In this document: piece by piece, positions 34,779 through 47,597 of the stretch | How positions within the stretch are numbered: the stretch's first letter is position 1 | Layout of the letters: each line of letters opens with the position of its first letter | NCBI RefSeq assembly: GCF_010389155.1 | Contig: NC_057761.1 | Location: forward strand, 23,954,210-24,018,209 | DNA: 64,000 nt | Direction of reading: 5' to 3' | DNA from: Erigeron canadensis | Taxonomy: Eukaryota > Streptophyta > Magnoliopsida > Asterales > Asteraceae | Notes under the pieces: model-generated | What the model saw: the letters and a program-made list of their open reading frames with translations, nothing else | What the model was told of the DNA's origin: nothing | Database searches by the model: none | Position numbers and translations under genes: made by a program

Positions 34779-35313
34779 GTTGTCAAAGGCGAGCGCCTCT
34801 TGCGCCTAGGCGCAAAAGGCGGGCGAGGCGCACTTCCAGCGCCTGAAACCCTAGGCCCAAGTCGACCATGAAAAAGGCAGTCAACGACGGTTAACTGTGG
34901 TGGTCAATGGCGGTCAAAATGGTCAAATGGGTCAAGATTCGACCAAATCATTCAAGATTCGGCCAAATCGTGGCTAGATCTAACGTATACCGGCCAAAAT
35001 GAGTGACCATAGTCGTTTAAGAAGATTAAAGAAGAGAGTGAAAATATAAAATGGTGGGAAGAAAAATTATGTTTTTTTATATATGTTTGTAATAGTCTAA
35101 TAATTTGAAGTTTTTGGTTGAAAAGTTTATATTGTTCGAATGATATTTGGTTTTATAACTGACATCTGATTTTTTTTACTATTATTTTTCACTATATATA
35201 AATTTTTTATATTCATTTACTTAGTGCGTTTTTTTTTCCGGGCGTGCGCTTTTTTGCGCCTCTCGCCCTATTTGGGGTCTTTGCGCTTTGAGGTCGCCTT
35301 CGCTTTTGACAAC
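34779..35313. mobile_element. DNA-transposon MITE (~535 bp), termini GTTGTCAAAGGCG
   Basis: The left end GTTGTCAAAGGCGAGCGCC is inverted at the right end as GGTCGCCTTCGCTTTTGACAAC. Next to both ends are GC-rich GCGCCT/AGGCGC motifs in an otherwise AT-rich element. No coding sequence. Target duplication not clear, so the superfamily is left open. Confidence 0.75.
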
Positions 35314-36867
35314 CATGATACACAGTAATAAATAACTAGTTCCTAGATAGCACAGTGTTATCTTTTCATAATCCAATGCGGATGTGAAATAATAGTAACA
35401 CCCAATGTCGTCTTCCATGGGTTTTGGGTCCCAATACCTCGACGGTGTATGGGGGAGGTTGACATGTAGACAGCCTTACCTCTACTTACTTACCTAGGTC
35501 TATCAGAGACCATTGCCCTCAAAATGTTATGTTTCACATATAGTATGTCTATTATATCAAGTTTGTGTCAGACCGACCATCTTTCTTAGTTGCTGACTTA
35601 TGATAAAACTGGTCAATAAAATTATAAAAACCATGTAAAGTAGCTGATACAACACCTCAGTATTCAACAAGAGATCTATATTGTATAAATACTTGATATA
35701 TATCTCCTGTAGAACACAGAGAGGTCGTGTCAGTAGCATATCACTCATCAGTCCTTATTGAGAAAAATAAGCCTAAGCTGTTCAAAAGTGCAACCCTTAT
35801 TTTTCAGGAGCACAATGCAAAAGAAGTTACCAAACATCCCATCTAGTGCTACTCAAGCATGAATATGCTGTTCTGTACCTTCTCTAAAAAGATGTAGCAG
35901 CAAGGATGCTTCACATTAGATAACAGAAAATACAAACATAGATTCATATAATTAAACTTGCGATAACTTTTTTTCAAAACTTCGGAAAAAACAAAAACAC
36001 TAACACTTGCACAGACAAATGGGGAAACATGACTAATACAGAGGCATGGGGCATAATTGATTAACAGTTATAACTAAAAGATCTTCCCAGCCAAAGAAAT
36101 GGTGCATGGGGGCAGAAATGTTACATGAAAGATTAGAAAAACATTTGAATTATATTAAGCTTAGCTTACAGTTACAGCTTATATGAACAATAAAGTATTT
36201 GAAAGTGATAACTTATATGAAGAATGAAGTTTCTAAATTTACAGTGGAACAGTCGTCGCTAAAAGGCCTCTTCAAAGGTGATAATGGTCTCCGCCAAGTA
36301 ATACGCTTTAAATACATAGCCAGCAAGCAAGCAAATAGTCAGGAATTTAAGTTTCTGTAAGTACGAAATTACAGAGTAACCGACACGATGCATACATTAT
36401 TCTTCTTTATGATCTTAACTATACACAGATCTGTTAGGAACTCGGGTCTAATTATTAACACACACACACAAATTGAAATCTGGAAATTACAAGAAAATAA
36501 AGAACACGAAGATTTAACGTGGTATCTCTCACGGGGGGCAACTAGGGTTTTACTTTTATTGAGTGATAATTAAACATGTACAAGAGATAGGTATTTATAG
36601 GCTACGTAATTAGGGATTAAAGCTTTTTCCCCAAGTAAACTAAGACCGTCTTAAACTTTAATCAGGGCCTGTGCACAGCAGCCCATCTAATAAGGCCTAC
36701 TGCCTTTTATCAAGTTCTGGAACATGGCAGCCTAGTTGGGCCTAAGACAACATACGGCTAACAAGATCACCTTAGTTATCCAGGATCTATTCTCATCAAA
36801 GAGCAAACAAACAAACATGATATATCTTGACCCTGCATTTGAAATAAAATAACATTAAAGCAAGCTA
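35314..36867. other. 3' flank of pseudogene copy B
   Basis: No gene seen. From about 35,835 it aligns in patches with the 3' flanks of copies A and C (CTCAAGCATGAATATG, AGATGTAGCAGCAAGGATGC). A block at 36,329-36,390 (GCAAGCAAGCAAATAG) recurs at 38,849-38,920. Confidence 0.45.
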
Positions 36868-37640
36868 TTACCTGAGCAGATTTCGATTTGAACCATAGCG
36901 CCTTCCTGGTCAGCATAACTTAGTGAACTACCTAATTTCAACTTCAGTTTCTTCAACTTTTTCTCAATATTTTCTTCTGTATCTCGCAACTTTGACATAG
37001 AAATTTCCAAGTTCAATTTCCTTTTATGTACATAACCGTTCTCATTCAAACTCCCTTGCTCCTGTTTCTAATACACCCCTCCTCATTAACCCCCTACCTT
37101 TCCAATCACCAACTTCCCACACATCGTTTTCTCAAACTTCCAATTCAAAGCACTCATATCAATGTTTGATAACTGTAGCAGCAGTTTGTAATATGCCTAA
37201 ACATCCGAACCACCTCTTTCCTTTTCTTTTTCTTCATCTTCTACAACCTCCCTCCTTGCCCTCATCTCTCTATTAACTTTTCGTGTACCACCCAAAGTCC
37301 ACGGGAACACAATCTTAACCAACATCAATTTATTTCACACATGCATTTTGCAGCTCAGTAGAAGGTTATGTCTATCTAACCTATTTTACGCTCTTTCCGA
37401 GCACACGCTTCAAAAGAATTCTCTTGTATTGCAGGAGAATAATGGGCGGTCTAGATCCGGTTCATACTCCTACCGCTCCATTTTCCCTTCCCCTGCAGCG
37501 TTTCAGAACCTCAAGTAGAATACAAATTACCTCTTTTCCATCTTTTATGTTTGGTGTGATAGGAATGTGAAAGCCTCTGGAGCTACGGAGGTGGTTGAAC
37601 CATTTAGATGACGATTTGGCAGTGGATGCTGGTTATGGAA
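36868..37640 (-). pseudogene. Tandem family member B, decayed copy
   Basis: On the minus strand the N-terminal motif is readable as SSKWFNHLRSSRGFHIP (about 37,570-37,625), followed by frame breaks. The middle block survives in pieces: SALNWKFEKT in one frame and VWEVGDWKGRGLM in another (about 37,090-37,150), with a small deletion where copies A and C read LYRRK or LYRKKK. The C-terminal part is EENIEKKLKKLKL and SSLSYADQEGAMVQIE, ending at a CAG-GTAA donor near 36,872. It aligns with NSLSYVDMDGGAPMV of copy C. Stops and frameshifts make it a pseudogene. Confidence 0.8.
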
Positions 37641-38699
37641 GAAAATAGTGACTGTAAGTAGCTATGATTTATACTTGCTCTCTCCCTGAAGTGGATGTGG
37701 AAAAGCGGGCGCTAATGCAAGGAAAGGAGGTGTTGTTCGTCCACTTCTGCTCCAGCTGAGAAATGACCTTGTAGTCAGAGGAAACTCAAACATCCGATAT
37801 GACGCGGTGGAGTTTTGTAAAGTGGCTTGGAGAGAGAAGATTTGGCAGATATAATTATCATGCTCAGTGTTCATTGACGGGAAGAAAAAGGTAGATTCAT
37901 CGGTTACAAGGATGAAACAAAAAAAAGAGTTGGTACACGTGGACTCTTACACCTCGTTCATCCAGCTTCATTTTCTCCTTTCCTTATCTTTTTCTTTCAT
38001 CATCCTTGCAACGCTTATCCACAACATTTATGTTGACTTAAAAATTAAGTATTTGTCACTCTAAAGTTGAGATACAACGAATGTACCAAATTCTTTTGAA
38101 TACACATTTAATACATTCTTTATTTCTCAAGCATTCTTCTTTAGGATGTAAAAAGCATATTCAACTAACATGCACTAGATATATTTTCCAGTTTTCCAAA
38201 AAAATCTGTGTATTGAATGCATCTTGATGATATCTGGTAGGAAAAACAAATGTGTCCAAATAAATGTTCATATAAGCCAGATATATGATTTACGGAAAAG
38301 GAAGATCTAAAAGTTTGTGCCAGTGTATCCAGGGAAATAGATGTCTTGACCAATGGATAGAAAATCCTATTAGAGCACACAAGGAATGTGTGACAGCTTG
38401 TAGGAGAGGTCAAGGTGATAGAGTAACAAAAAAGGACTCTAAGAAATGCAGAGCAGCAGTTTACTGCTCTTGGATCACAGCCTACTTTCCATATTCATAA
38501 TGCAAACATATATCAAGATCAACTGGACAGCTTTATATCCGTTATTGTTCTAATGGGTATTTATTACTTATTTGGTAACGTCATGTGGCACAGCCAGTGA
38601 GACTCTAAGTGTAATCACCTATTTAAGCGAAGAAGTGAAAAACTTCCAATATACAACATCAAGTGTATTTGTTGATGGATTTTGTTTTTTTGAACATTA

Positions 38700-39300
38700 T
38701 TTGTTGATGGATTAATGGAACCAAAGATGATATTCGAGCAGTAATTGATACAGCCCCTGAGCCAATAAATAGTTCTTATAAATTTTGATAGAAGGTGCTT
38801 GTAGTCTCACAAAATATTTAACTTAGCAAAGATAACCAATACTAGGTAAGCAAGCAAATTCTAAGAATTTAAGCTTGTTCAGCATGTATAAATAGAGCAA
38901 TGACACGGTAATTAACACCATTTGATAATGCTTCCACATATGACTAAAACGGTAATGCTAATAATCTTCACATATCCAAGTCTACAAACTAACAAAATCA
39001 TAGAGACCACATGTATTAACATAAAAACACACAAACAAAGAAATGAACAAAAGGTTACCTGTGCAGACCATAGTAAACTACACAATTGTATGAAGCTTAC
39101 ATGTATCGGAAAAAAACACACAAAGAAAAATGAACACAAGCTTCACCTATACAGACTCTGGCAGATGGCACATATTTATCAATTTTTTATGGAAAAAGAG
39201 CAAGTAGTTTTGGTTGCAATGTGTATTCAAAACTGGTCCAAAATCATCACCTTGGGCATTTCGGTTAAATGCACATTTAGTAGGTCTGTTATGACATGAT
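38700..39300 (-). pseudogene. Fourth, 3'-only fragment of the tandem family unit
   Basis: Sequence at 38,849-38,920 matches copy B's 3' flank, and 38,960-39,040 matches copy A's (CATAGAGACCACATGTATTAAC beside CACAGAGACCAGAAGCATCAAC in A; only parts align). GTTACCTGTGCAGACCATAG at 39,053 corresponds to the exon end and donor of copies B and C. The coding part upstream is missing. A second, weaker repeat of this end follows at about 39,140. Confidence 0.5.
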
Positions 39301-40059
39301 TGTTTCAAACCGCCATCCTAGAAGATGGTTATGCCTTAAAAACAGGTCACGGAATCAATTAAAGTAGCTCATCATTCATCAGTTGCCTATTCTTGGTAAA
39401 ATTAAATCTACGCCTTTTAAATATCCATTCTAACACACACTATTGAGGAGCACAACGCATAAGAAGTTAGCACACACCACATATAGTATTAATCATGATA
39501 ATGGGCTCTACAATACCTTCCTGAAAAGATATAGCCATACAGAAGCTTCACATGATAACTTGGGAAATACACGCATAGATATATATAACTAAAGCTTCTT
39601 GTACCTATTTTCCGAACTTGGATAGAAATGAATACATAGAAACCCAAACCTCAAAGATACAAATGCAAACGCTAACACAAACACTAAAAGATGAAGAAAC
39701 ATGATTAATATGTTTGCACAAAACACGTTTATAGCAAGAAAGCTGACTTACATAAACTTACGATTACAACTTAAATGAGCAATAAAGTTTTCTACTTTCT
39801 AAGTTTAAAGTAAAACAGGCATCACTAGAAGGCCTTGTCAATGGTCCTAATAATCTCTACTAAGTCACTCACTTCACTCCACTCCACTCCACAAGCAAGC
39901 GGATTGTCTAAAATCTGAGTTGTTGTACATAAATACTTAACACGGAACATTTATGATACTTCCATTTCCATATGATCTAAACGGCAATGTGTGTCACCTT
40001 TACATTCGGGTCTACTCTTGTCAAGAAGCAATCAAACAAAAAATATCTATCTTAAATTT
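39301..40059. other. 3' flank of family gene C
   Basis: No gene seen. It aligns in patches with the flanks of copies A and B (AGATATAGCCATACAGAAGC near 39,529). If gene C has more exons they should lie here or further left. Confidence 0.4.
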
Positions 40060-41025
40060 TCATTTAATCGAATCAAATGGCATTACCTGAGCAGATTTCA
40101 TCCGAACCATAGGTGCTCCTCCATCCATATCTACATAACTTAATGAATTACAAAAAATCAACTTCTTTTTCTTCTTTATTTTCTTTTCAACATCATTTTC
40201 TTCTCGAAACTTTAATTTTTTCTTCTTCTTATATACATCGTTCACATTCTCATTATCGTCCCGTTTTCTCTTGTTTCCAAAACCACAATTCCTCAACACC
40301 CCTTTACCTTTCGTATCCCCGACTTTCCACACATTCGTTTTCTTTTTTCTATACAATACCCTATCAAACTTCCAATCCGAAACACTCGTATCGATAACAG
40401 TAACCTCGGTTTGCGAATACCCTGAAGCATCCCAATCCTCTCCCTCCTCTTCTTCTTCTTCTTCCTCTTCCACAACCTCCCTTCTCTTCACCTTCACTTT
40501 CACCCTCACTTTTTTTTCACCAGTCAAAGTCAACGGAACCGGCACCTTAACCTTCCCAAAAGCATCCGGAATTTGCGGAACCGAAACCTTAACCTTTCTA
40601 ACAACACCCGGATTTTGAGGAACTGAAACATTAACCTTTTCAAAAGTATCCGGATTTTTCGGAACTACGTAAAACCTAGGACAATGTTGTTTCCTAGTAA
40701 TCTTTTTCTTAATAATTCTTGTTGGGTTTTCATAATCTCCCATACAAAACAATTCAGATAATATATTGTTTATCAAATCAGACCCATTTTGATTTTCATT
40801 ATTATTATTATTAGTGTGTTTTTGAGGGATATTTTTGGTGGGTATTGTATGATGAGTTGGTGGGTCTATTTTGTTGGAGAGAAAGTGATCGGAATCTTGG
40901 AAGCCTTTGGAGGTATAAAGGCGTTGGAGCCATGTGGACGGTGGTTTGACGGTGGTGGTGGTGGTTGGAACCAATTTGGGTGGTGAAGTTGTCGGAGTTT
41001 CTTCATCGGAGTTCATTAGATTCAA
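40060..41025 (-). CDS. Uncharacterised plant protein, tandem family member C
   Basis: An open frame of 321 residues, not recognised as a named family. The N-terminus is Thr/Pro-rich and followed by STWLQRLYTSKGFQDSDHFL, the family motif. Residues ~125-190 hold three similar segments ending in KVNVSVPQNP, KVKVSVPQIP and KVKVPVPLTL, then an acidic Glu run. The shared block TEVTVIDTSVSDWKFDRVLY and VWKVGDTKGKGV lies at about 210-245, and the C-terminus is very Lys-rich (for example VEKKIKKKKKLIF), suggesting a nuclear protein. A likely donor CAG-GTAATG at about 40,087 means the last ~9 residues of the open frame may be intron and more exons may follow. Function unknown. Confidence 0.65.
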   Translation of the reverse strand: MNLMNSDEETPTTSPPKLVPTTTTTVKPPSTWLQRLYTSKGFQDSDHFLSNKIDPPTHHTIPTKNIPQKHTNNNNNENQNGSDLINNILSELFCMGDYENPTRIIKKKITRKQHCPRFYVVPKNPDTFEKVNVSVPQNPGVVRKVKVSVPQIPDAFGKVKVPVPLTLTGEKKVRVKVKVKRREVVEEEEEEEEEGEDWDASGYSQTEVTVIDTSVSDWKFDRVLYRKKKTNVWKVGDTKGKGVLRNCGFGNKRKRDDNENVNDVYKKKKKLKFREENDVEKKIKKKKKLIFCNSLSYVDMDGGAPMVRMKSAQVMPFDSIK

Positions 41026-41059
41026 CAGTGAGAAGTAGCTTGTTTCAGCTAGCTAAAAA

Positions 41060-41990
41060 CAAAAAAAAAAATGTTTGTTTTCAGCAGGGCTTGAAACTGG
41101 GAGTCCTGCCTTTGAAAAACCGATATCATTTACTAATTGGTTGTGCTTGAGATCAGGTTAATATGATCTCTTTGGAGGTTAAGGAGAGGTTGGTTCAACA
41201 AGAACAACAACTGTACACCCAATCAAAAGGAATGTGGAGGTGCCTCTCCCCAAGGACCTCCGGCCAGGAAGATGTAAAAAGGTAAAGTGTTTATATCTAT
41301 ATATCGAGACTATGATAAGACGATATATTTGTCAGTTGGGTCCGCCGGGTATGCCACCTTACGAGTAGGGAAGGGTAGCCAACGTACAGCAACAAAACCT
41401 TAGCACACTACATAAACTCTAGTAACCATAGTACGCAAATAACAGCATAAAATGTAGGAGCATAATAAACAAAGCTTTCAACAAAGACAACCAAACATAT
41501 ATTATGAATTGACTAAAAACTAAGGGGACTAAACTATTTCTAAACAACCAACGGCGCAAAGTACCTTAGGCCGCTAAGGTAAACTAAATCTTAGTCTACT
41601 CACAAAACGCTCACAAAACGACAAAGGTAACCTACACACCTAGTCCTCTAGAACCGTCTTATGAGTACACCCGACAACAAAAGAATAAGGAAAAGTAGTA
41701 ACAAGCAACCTAGATAACTAAAAGCACAGGTTTAACAAAAACACATATAATAACAGCCAAATAGAATGTAGACAAATTTAAAAGTGTTTCAGAATAAAGC
41801 CCAGACTACCTACATATAAGGAATTAACTAAGAAATCCTAGTGCCCGATGGATCCAAGGAAAAATAATGGGTGGTGCGCAACCTATAAAGCACACTAATT
41901 TATTCGCCTAGCTAGATTAATCTTAGTCCTCTCCCAAGCTCCCAAAACCCCTACACCAGTCCTAGTCCTCTAATAAACACTCATCGGTTA
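41060..41990. repeat. Dispersed-repeat-like DNA upstream of family gene C
   Basis: No gene seen. At 41,080-41,155 a reversed tRNA-like head (GGGAGTCCTGCCTTTG, AATTGGTTGTGCTTG) suggests a SINE. From 41,520 to 41,980 two diverged copies of a block with AATCTTAGTC and CCTAGTCCTCTA lie about 350 bases apart, as in a retroelement. Ends not found. Confidence 0.4.
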
Positions 41991-43389
41991 AGGAGATGTT
42001 GGTTCGGAGATCTTAATTCTTATGGTGTTTCTCGGATGCATGGGGGTTGTCTTTAGTTTCCAAAGGTTCTATTCGGGTTGCAATCTCTACCATGTTCCTC
42101 GCTTGGATGTTATTGCTAAAATTCGAATCACTAACCAATTGACACGTCATATAAAGAAAAAAAAATGAGAATACTCAATGGTAAAATGGATGGGAACTTC
42201 TAGTTTGATGTATAGTTTTGGTATTCAAAACGCATAATGCATAGAACTAATACCCAAAGAGTCATCATCCTCACATATGAATCATAATTGTTTTACCATT
42301 TATCTTTCTCAAGCTTTGAACCTTTAACCTTTAGCATACATATGTGATGTGACCACATGATGATGTTTACCATTAGGGTTCACCCATTATCATTTATCAT
42401 TCATGTCAGTGTTACATAAACGTCATATCTAAAAACCAATTTAATAACTGATCAATCACTAATTTTTAAAACAGTTTAATGCATCACTAATCACCATGAC
42501 TCACTTATTTTAAATAAATCAATATTTTGTGGGAGGGGAAGGCAAAAAGAAAATGAAAATAAAAACACACATTATAACCATCATCTTACTTATAGACTCT
42601 TAAATAGTCATACTTAACAATGTTGACTCGTCATTTGTTGGATAACTAACCAATTATTAACCATTGACGATTCTTTTAGAATTAATCAAAATTCTTTTTT
42701 CTTTCGTTTGAAATAACTAAATCCATTAAAAGTAGTTAAAGGATTTCCATTCATTTTCAATATCTAATTACATCATTTTAATTTTAAATAGAGAACTAAA
42801 AAAATATTCTAAACAATGTCCTAAGACAATGGCTTAGTTTTTAAATTATGAAAACTAGTCTTCACTTAATGTTACAATTAAATTACAACACATCAATAAT
42901 TTTTGAAACTTTTTTTTCTATTGCATTTATTAACTTTAGTTCATTTACCTAATTAAACACCACTATAATAATAAAAATAAGAAAATACAACAAATCTTTA
43001 CTACTCGTATAGACAAGTTTTTCTACTTCTTTGACTAGTTGTATTTATGTCATATGTACGCATTTATCGATCTTTTCCAAAAGATGGTAAGACATACAAA
43101 TCCTAAACCGTGTTAAGATTCCCGCATTTTGAATAATAAAAGTTGATGTACTTCTTCTTCAGTGATGATGCGGTCAGCAAATAGAAAACATATTTCTTCT
43201 TCTTTGGTTGGAGGCTTGATCAAATTCAAGTTACTCATAACTAGATATTACAATCGAAAGTTTATAAAAACATCATATATGAACTCTTACGAGTAAACAT
43301 ATTTTTTTTCAAGGAATTGATGAAATATTAAAAGGAGAGTGTCTATCGAAACCCTCAATGTGCTAATTAGACACCTATATAATCATTAT
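41991..43389. other. AT-rich intergenic DNA
   Basis: No gene, domain or bounded element recognised. Confidence 0.35.
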
Positions 43390-44054
43390 TTTAGAGAGTA
43401 TCTAAAGGTACCCCATATATGCTAAAGGTACACCTATATAATCATTAATTAATTATGTCATTAAATGTCCTTTTGATTTATTTATTTAATCATGTCATTT
43501 ATTATCTTTATGTTTTTTTTCTACCCATACATTAAATGCTATATTTTTTTTTACTAATTACAATATATTTTTAATAAAATTTATTTATTTTTATCTTTAT
43601 ACACTTTTGTTAAATATTATTGACAAAAAAAACTTATGTATTATATAGAAGTCTAAAAATAACATAACTAATGAAGATATATTTTAAAAACAATAACTAA
43701 TATAATGACATTAAAAATAGATCTAATCATTTATATATCAAGAAAAACTCTTTTTCAATGATAAGTTCCGGATGAGCTAACAAAATGAACACTTTAATAA
43801 AATATAAAAGTAAATGAAGTCTTTAAAAAAAGCATAATAAAAAATTTAAAATTTTAACAAATAATAGTTATAAAATGTAAATATAAACTGATGTCTTAAA
43901 AACAAATTTAACAACAAACGGTTAACAACAATAAAGTAATGTCTTTCAAAAGAATATAAATTAAACTTAGCGTTTAAATAAAAATTAGCAAAAAGTAAGC
44001 GATGGACATTATTTTATTAGCAAAAAGTAAATATATTTCATAGTAATAATTGTA

Positions 44055-44111
<57 letters not shown>

Positions 44112-44390
44112 TTATAATAATAATAGATGTGTAAATATATACGACGTAATATTTAAATTTAAAAACCTAACAATAATAAAACAATTAACTACAAAAAATA
44201 GTGTAAGAATATATAAACCCATTCTCATTTAATGCAAAAGAATTAATTACAATTAATTTGAGTTATTAAATGTTAATGTTTAATTGTATTGAAAAATGAA
44301 ATGAATTAAAAATTTTGATTGATAATAAGAGTAATAGGGGTGCCTTTAGAAAATGGGGGTATCTATTGCATGATAATAAGAGTAATAGGG
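43390..44390. mobile_element. AT-rich non-autonomous element, copy 1, with TAA microsatellite
   Basis: The left end has ATCTAAAGGTACCCC and the right end GGGGTATCT with GGTGCCTTTAG, roughly inverted. Inside, CAATAACTAATATAATGACA and ATCTAATCATTTAT have counterparts in the next element. It contains a TAA run at about 44,057-44,110. Exact ends and target duplication were not resolved, so the class is uncertain. Confidence 0.55.
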
Positions 44391-45245
44391 GTACCTTTAC
44401 ATATATATTATGTTAATCATCTTATTAAATATCCCTTTATTCTTCCTAATCATTAACTTAATTAATTATAACATTTTTATTTTTTCTCTTTCCTAATCAT
44501 TACATAATTTATTTATTTTTTTAATTTTATTTCATTAACATAATATATATGTAAATTAATTTTTTTAAATAGTTTATATATAGTTGTGTTAGTGATATTA
44601 TTAATAAAAAAACTTATTTTTTTTTAAGAAGTCCAAAATAACATAAATAAAAGAGAAATTTTTCAAAAACAATTACAAATTTAATGACATTGAAATATCT
44701 AATCATTTATGTCGACAAAAACTCTTTCATGCTGACAAAGTTGATCATATAAATCTAAACGTTGCTTATACAAGTCTTTTGAGAGACGAACTATGCTTGT
44801 AGTTCCCTTAACTTTGTATTTACCACCAAGATCACATCTAAATGCAACTTTATAATTGAAACTACTTGCACTTGCTTTAGATCTTTTAGTAACAATAACA
44901 TAACCAAGAGAGCAAGTCGTTGTTTGTACCTAATTCATCAAATTTATATGTGACATGAATACCTACGACAATTATTTTAAAAATAAAATAAGAAACAATT
45001 AATAATAATAATAATAATAATAATAACAACAACAACAACAACAACAACATAAACTTAGTGTTTAAATAAAAAGTCTACCTTATTTGATATATTTTATGCA
45101 ATGTTTAAACATAATTAATTAGATATATTTAATGTTATTGTTTGATATAAAACTTATTTAAATAGCATATTGAAAATATTAATGAACTAAAAAGCCGACT
45201 TAAAATTAATGCTATAGGATGTATCTAGTAGATGGGGTTTCTATA
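44391..45245. mobile_element. AT-rich non-autonomous element, copy 2, with TAA/ACA microsatellite
   Basis: Follows copy 1 directly and matches it in order: GTTAATCATCTTATTAAAT, AATTACAAATTTAATGACAT, ATCTAATCATTTATGTCGAC, a TAA run passing into ACA repeats at about 45,000-45,049, and a right end with GGATGTATCTAGTAGATGGG. It contains no coding sequence. Confidence 0.55.
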
Positions 45246-45715
45246 GCAGGTCTCATTAAAAGAGTGTTACACTGTTAACTAAAGAATGCATGTTTTCTTG
45301 TAACTTTTGAATGGATTGGTTCCTTTCTATACAAATTCACTGGAATTGCAACATGATTTAGGATTTGTGTGTTACTGTCTTTTGAAGTAGCTAGATCGAC
45401 ACAAACATATGACATATATAACAACTGGTCAAAGAGTAATGATTTGCTATACATGTTACTTTTTACTAGTGGTTTTTATTAGGTAAATTAATTAATGTTG
45501 ATAAATGTGATAGAAAAAAATTAAAGGTTTTTGAAACATTGTGATTTGGAACATTAAGTGAAGGAATAATTTCCATAATTAAAAAGCTAAATCATTGCTT
45601 TTAAGGTATTGTTTAGAAAAACTCTTTTCAAGAGTTTCTATCCAACATGATCACCCTAAACTTTTTATGTTTTAAAAGTATAGGTATTGAAAACATAGTT
45701 GGTAATTTAACTAAA

Positions 45716-45750
45716 ACTAGCATGGTACCCGCACGTTACAGCAGATACTA
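45716..45750 (-). mobile_element. Helitron-like 3' terminus
   Basis: Reversed: a weak hairpin in CTGCTGTAACGTGCGGG, then TACCATGCTAGT ending in CTAGT. The same spacer is seen in the terminus at 27,829. The hairpin has mismatches, so it is an old copy. Confidence 0.5.
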
Positions 45751-46524
45751 TTATATTGGTTGAAATGAAAGAAAAAGAGAGAACGAGGAAGAGTTGCGTA
45801 TTTGTAAATGGGTACAAATGAAAGAAAGAAAATGGGGAGTTTTTTGTGTGGAAAGGGTATTTTTGGAAAATCCTCCTTGTGTAACTTTCAATAGGGGGTG
45901 TATTTTCTTTATTATGTACTCGTAATATAGATAAATTAAGATGTTGTTTGTTTACTGAGTTTTATGGTCAATAAATGAATTTTAAAAGGAATCAACTTGT
46001 TTGTATGATGGGTCTAAAATTGAAAATGGACCTAGCACTTATTTAGTTCGGGAGATCCATTCGTGTGTACGGATTTAAGGAGGGGTGTATTTTTGGCACT
46101 TCTCGTGGCAAGCTAGGGGTTTTTATTCTTGGTCAAAATAACGTCCTCGAAAGTCTTGTAAAAGGTTAGTAGTTCTTTCTTTCTTTTAAATTGTTTAGTT
46201 GTTATATTAGATCTTTGCTAGGGAATTAAACTATTTATTTAATTGTTATATTACATGTTTCTACATTTGTAATTAACTAGGTTAATTACTTATTCATTAG
46301 TTATTATTTAAATAAAATTAATATGTTTTAGATAATTAAACGACTTTAATTATTTACAAACTTAATCCTCTTAGTTTTATGAAAATTTAATTACAACCCT
46401 TGATTAATAAACATTGTTCATTTGAGGATTTATTAATCATCTTTTTTATTTAATAATATCTGAACAAATGGTACCTATTTCGTGGAAAGGATTTGGGTTC
46501 CTTTAGTTGGTGGATTTCGGTCGT
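45751..46524. other. Intergenic DNA before the Gypsy remnant
   Basis: No gene seen. It could be non-coding sequence of the retrotransposon whose integrase follows, but no LTR end was found. Confidence 0.35.
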
Positions 46525-47286
46525 TGATCATGAACATCAACGAAGCAATAATACGAGATACCTAGTGCACCCATGTACAGACAAAATGTACTATGACTTG
46601 TGAGAACTTTATTGCTGGCCTGAGAAAAAGAAAGACATTGGAATATTTGTGAGCCAATGTCTGACATGTCTGCTAGTGAAAGTCCAATACCGAGGCCTCC
46701 ACCATAACTTGAACAACCAAGGATTCCTGAATGGAAATGGGAGTGAGCTGAGATACTATGGACTTCATTAGAAAGTTGTCACGGATAAGAGAAGGTCACG
46801 GCATGATTTGGGTGATTGTTCACTTACTAATGAAGTCTGCACACTTTTTGGTAGTCTGCAAGAACGAGTCGACAGAGTCCATAGTAAGGAAGTACATAAA
46901 AGAAGTCGTGTTAAAGCATGGCTTACTAGTGTAATCAAATCAGATAGAGACACTCGTTTCACTTCCAGATTTTGGCAAGGTTTTCAAAAGGCTTTTGGTA
47001 CGATACTAGACATGAGTACATGTCATCCTGAGACTGAGAATTTAGTGTGAGAGACCGTGTACCTCTTAGAATTTTGCCTCAGGTTCGTTAAGCGTAGAAA
47101 GCTTGGGCCAATATACATTGGACCGTTCAAGATTTTAGAAAGAATTGGTAGAGTAGCATATCGTTTGGAACTACCGCAAGAGCTTAATAATGACGTTCAT
47201 GATGTGTTTCATGTCTCGAATCTTCGCAAGTGTCTAGTCGAAGCGGCACATCATGTACCAATGGATGAGATCCAAATAGATGATTA
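46525..47286 (+). pseudogene. Decayed Ty3/Gypsy retrotransposon integrase
   Basis: Read in shifting frames: the zinc-binding end (RYLVHPCTDKMYYDL, then ELYCWPEKKKDIG and SQCLTCLLVKV), the core (SDRDTRFTSRFWQGFQKAFG, which keeps the second catalytic Asp, in SDRDTRF, then MSTCHPETE) and the C-terminal GPF/Y module ([14 protein letters not shown], then [14 protein letters not shown]). Several stops and frameshifts break it, and part of the core and the region before the C-terminal module are deleted. No reverse transcriptase, RNase H or LTR is seen nearby, so it is a truncated relic of a mobile-element gene. Confidence 0.9.
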
Positions 47287-47597
47287 GTTATCTTTAAAAT
47301 GTCAGAAGTTTAATAAATAGGTTACAATCTTATATTAAGGGACTATAGATGGGAAAATGGTTAAAGTTATCAAAATTAGAAAACAAACACTTCGTGTGTG
47401 TGATCAAATGTTAAAACACGAACAAACTATGATTAATATTCTCAAAATCTTTTAAATTAAATAAATTATGTATCTTAAATGTTTTTCCTTATTTAGAACG
47501 TACAACCATTGCCATTGCCATTGCCAAATGCCAATTGTCATCGCCCTCCTTTATTTATTTTCATTTTATCAAAAACAAAAAAACCAACATAAACCCC

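Noticed and set aside
40113..40618. Overlapping plus-strand frames rich in Ser, Phe and Thr
   Set aside because: Antisense of the Lys/Glu-rich coding sequence of family gene C.
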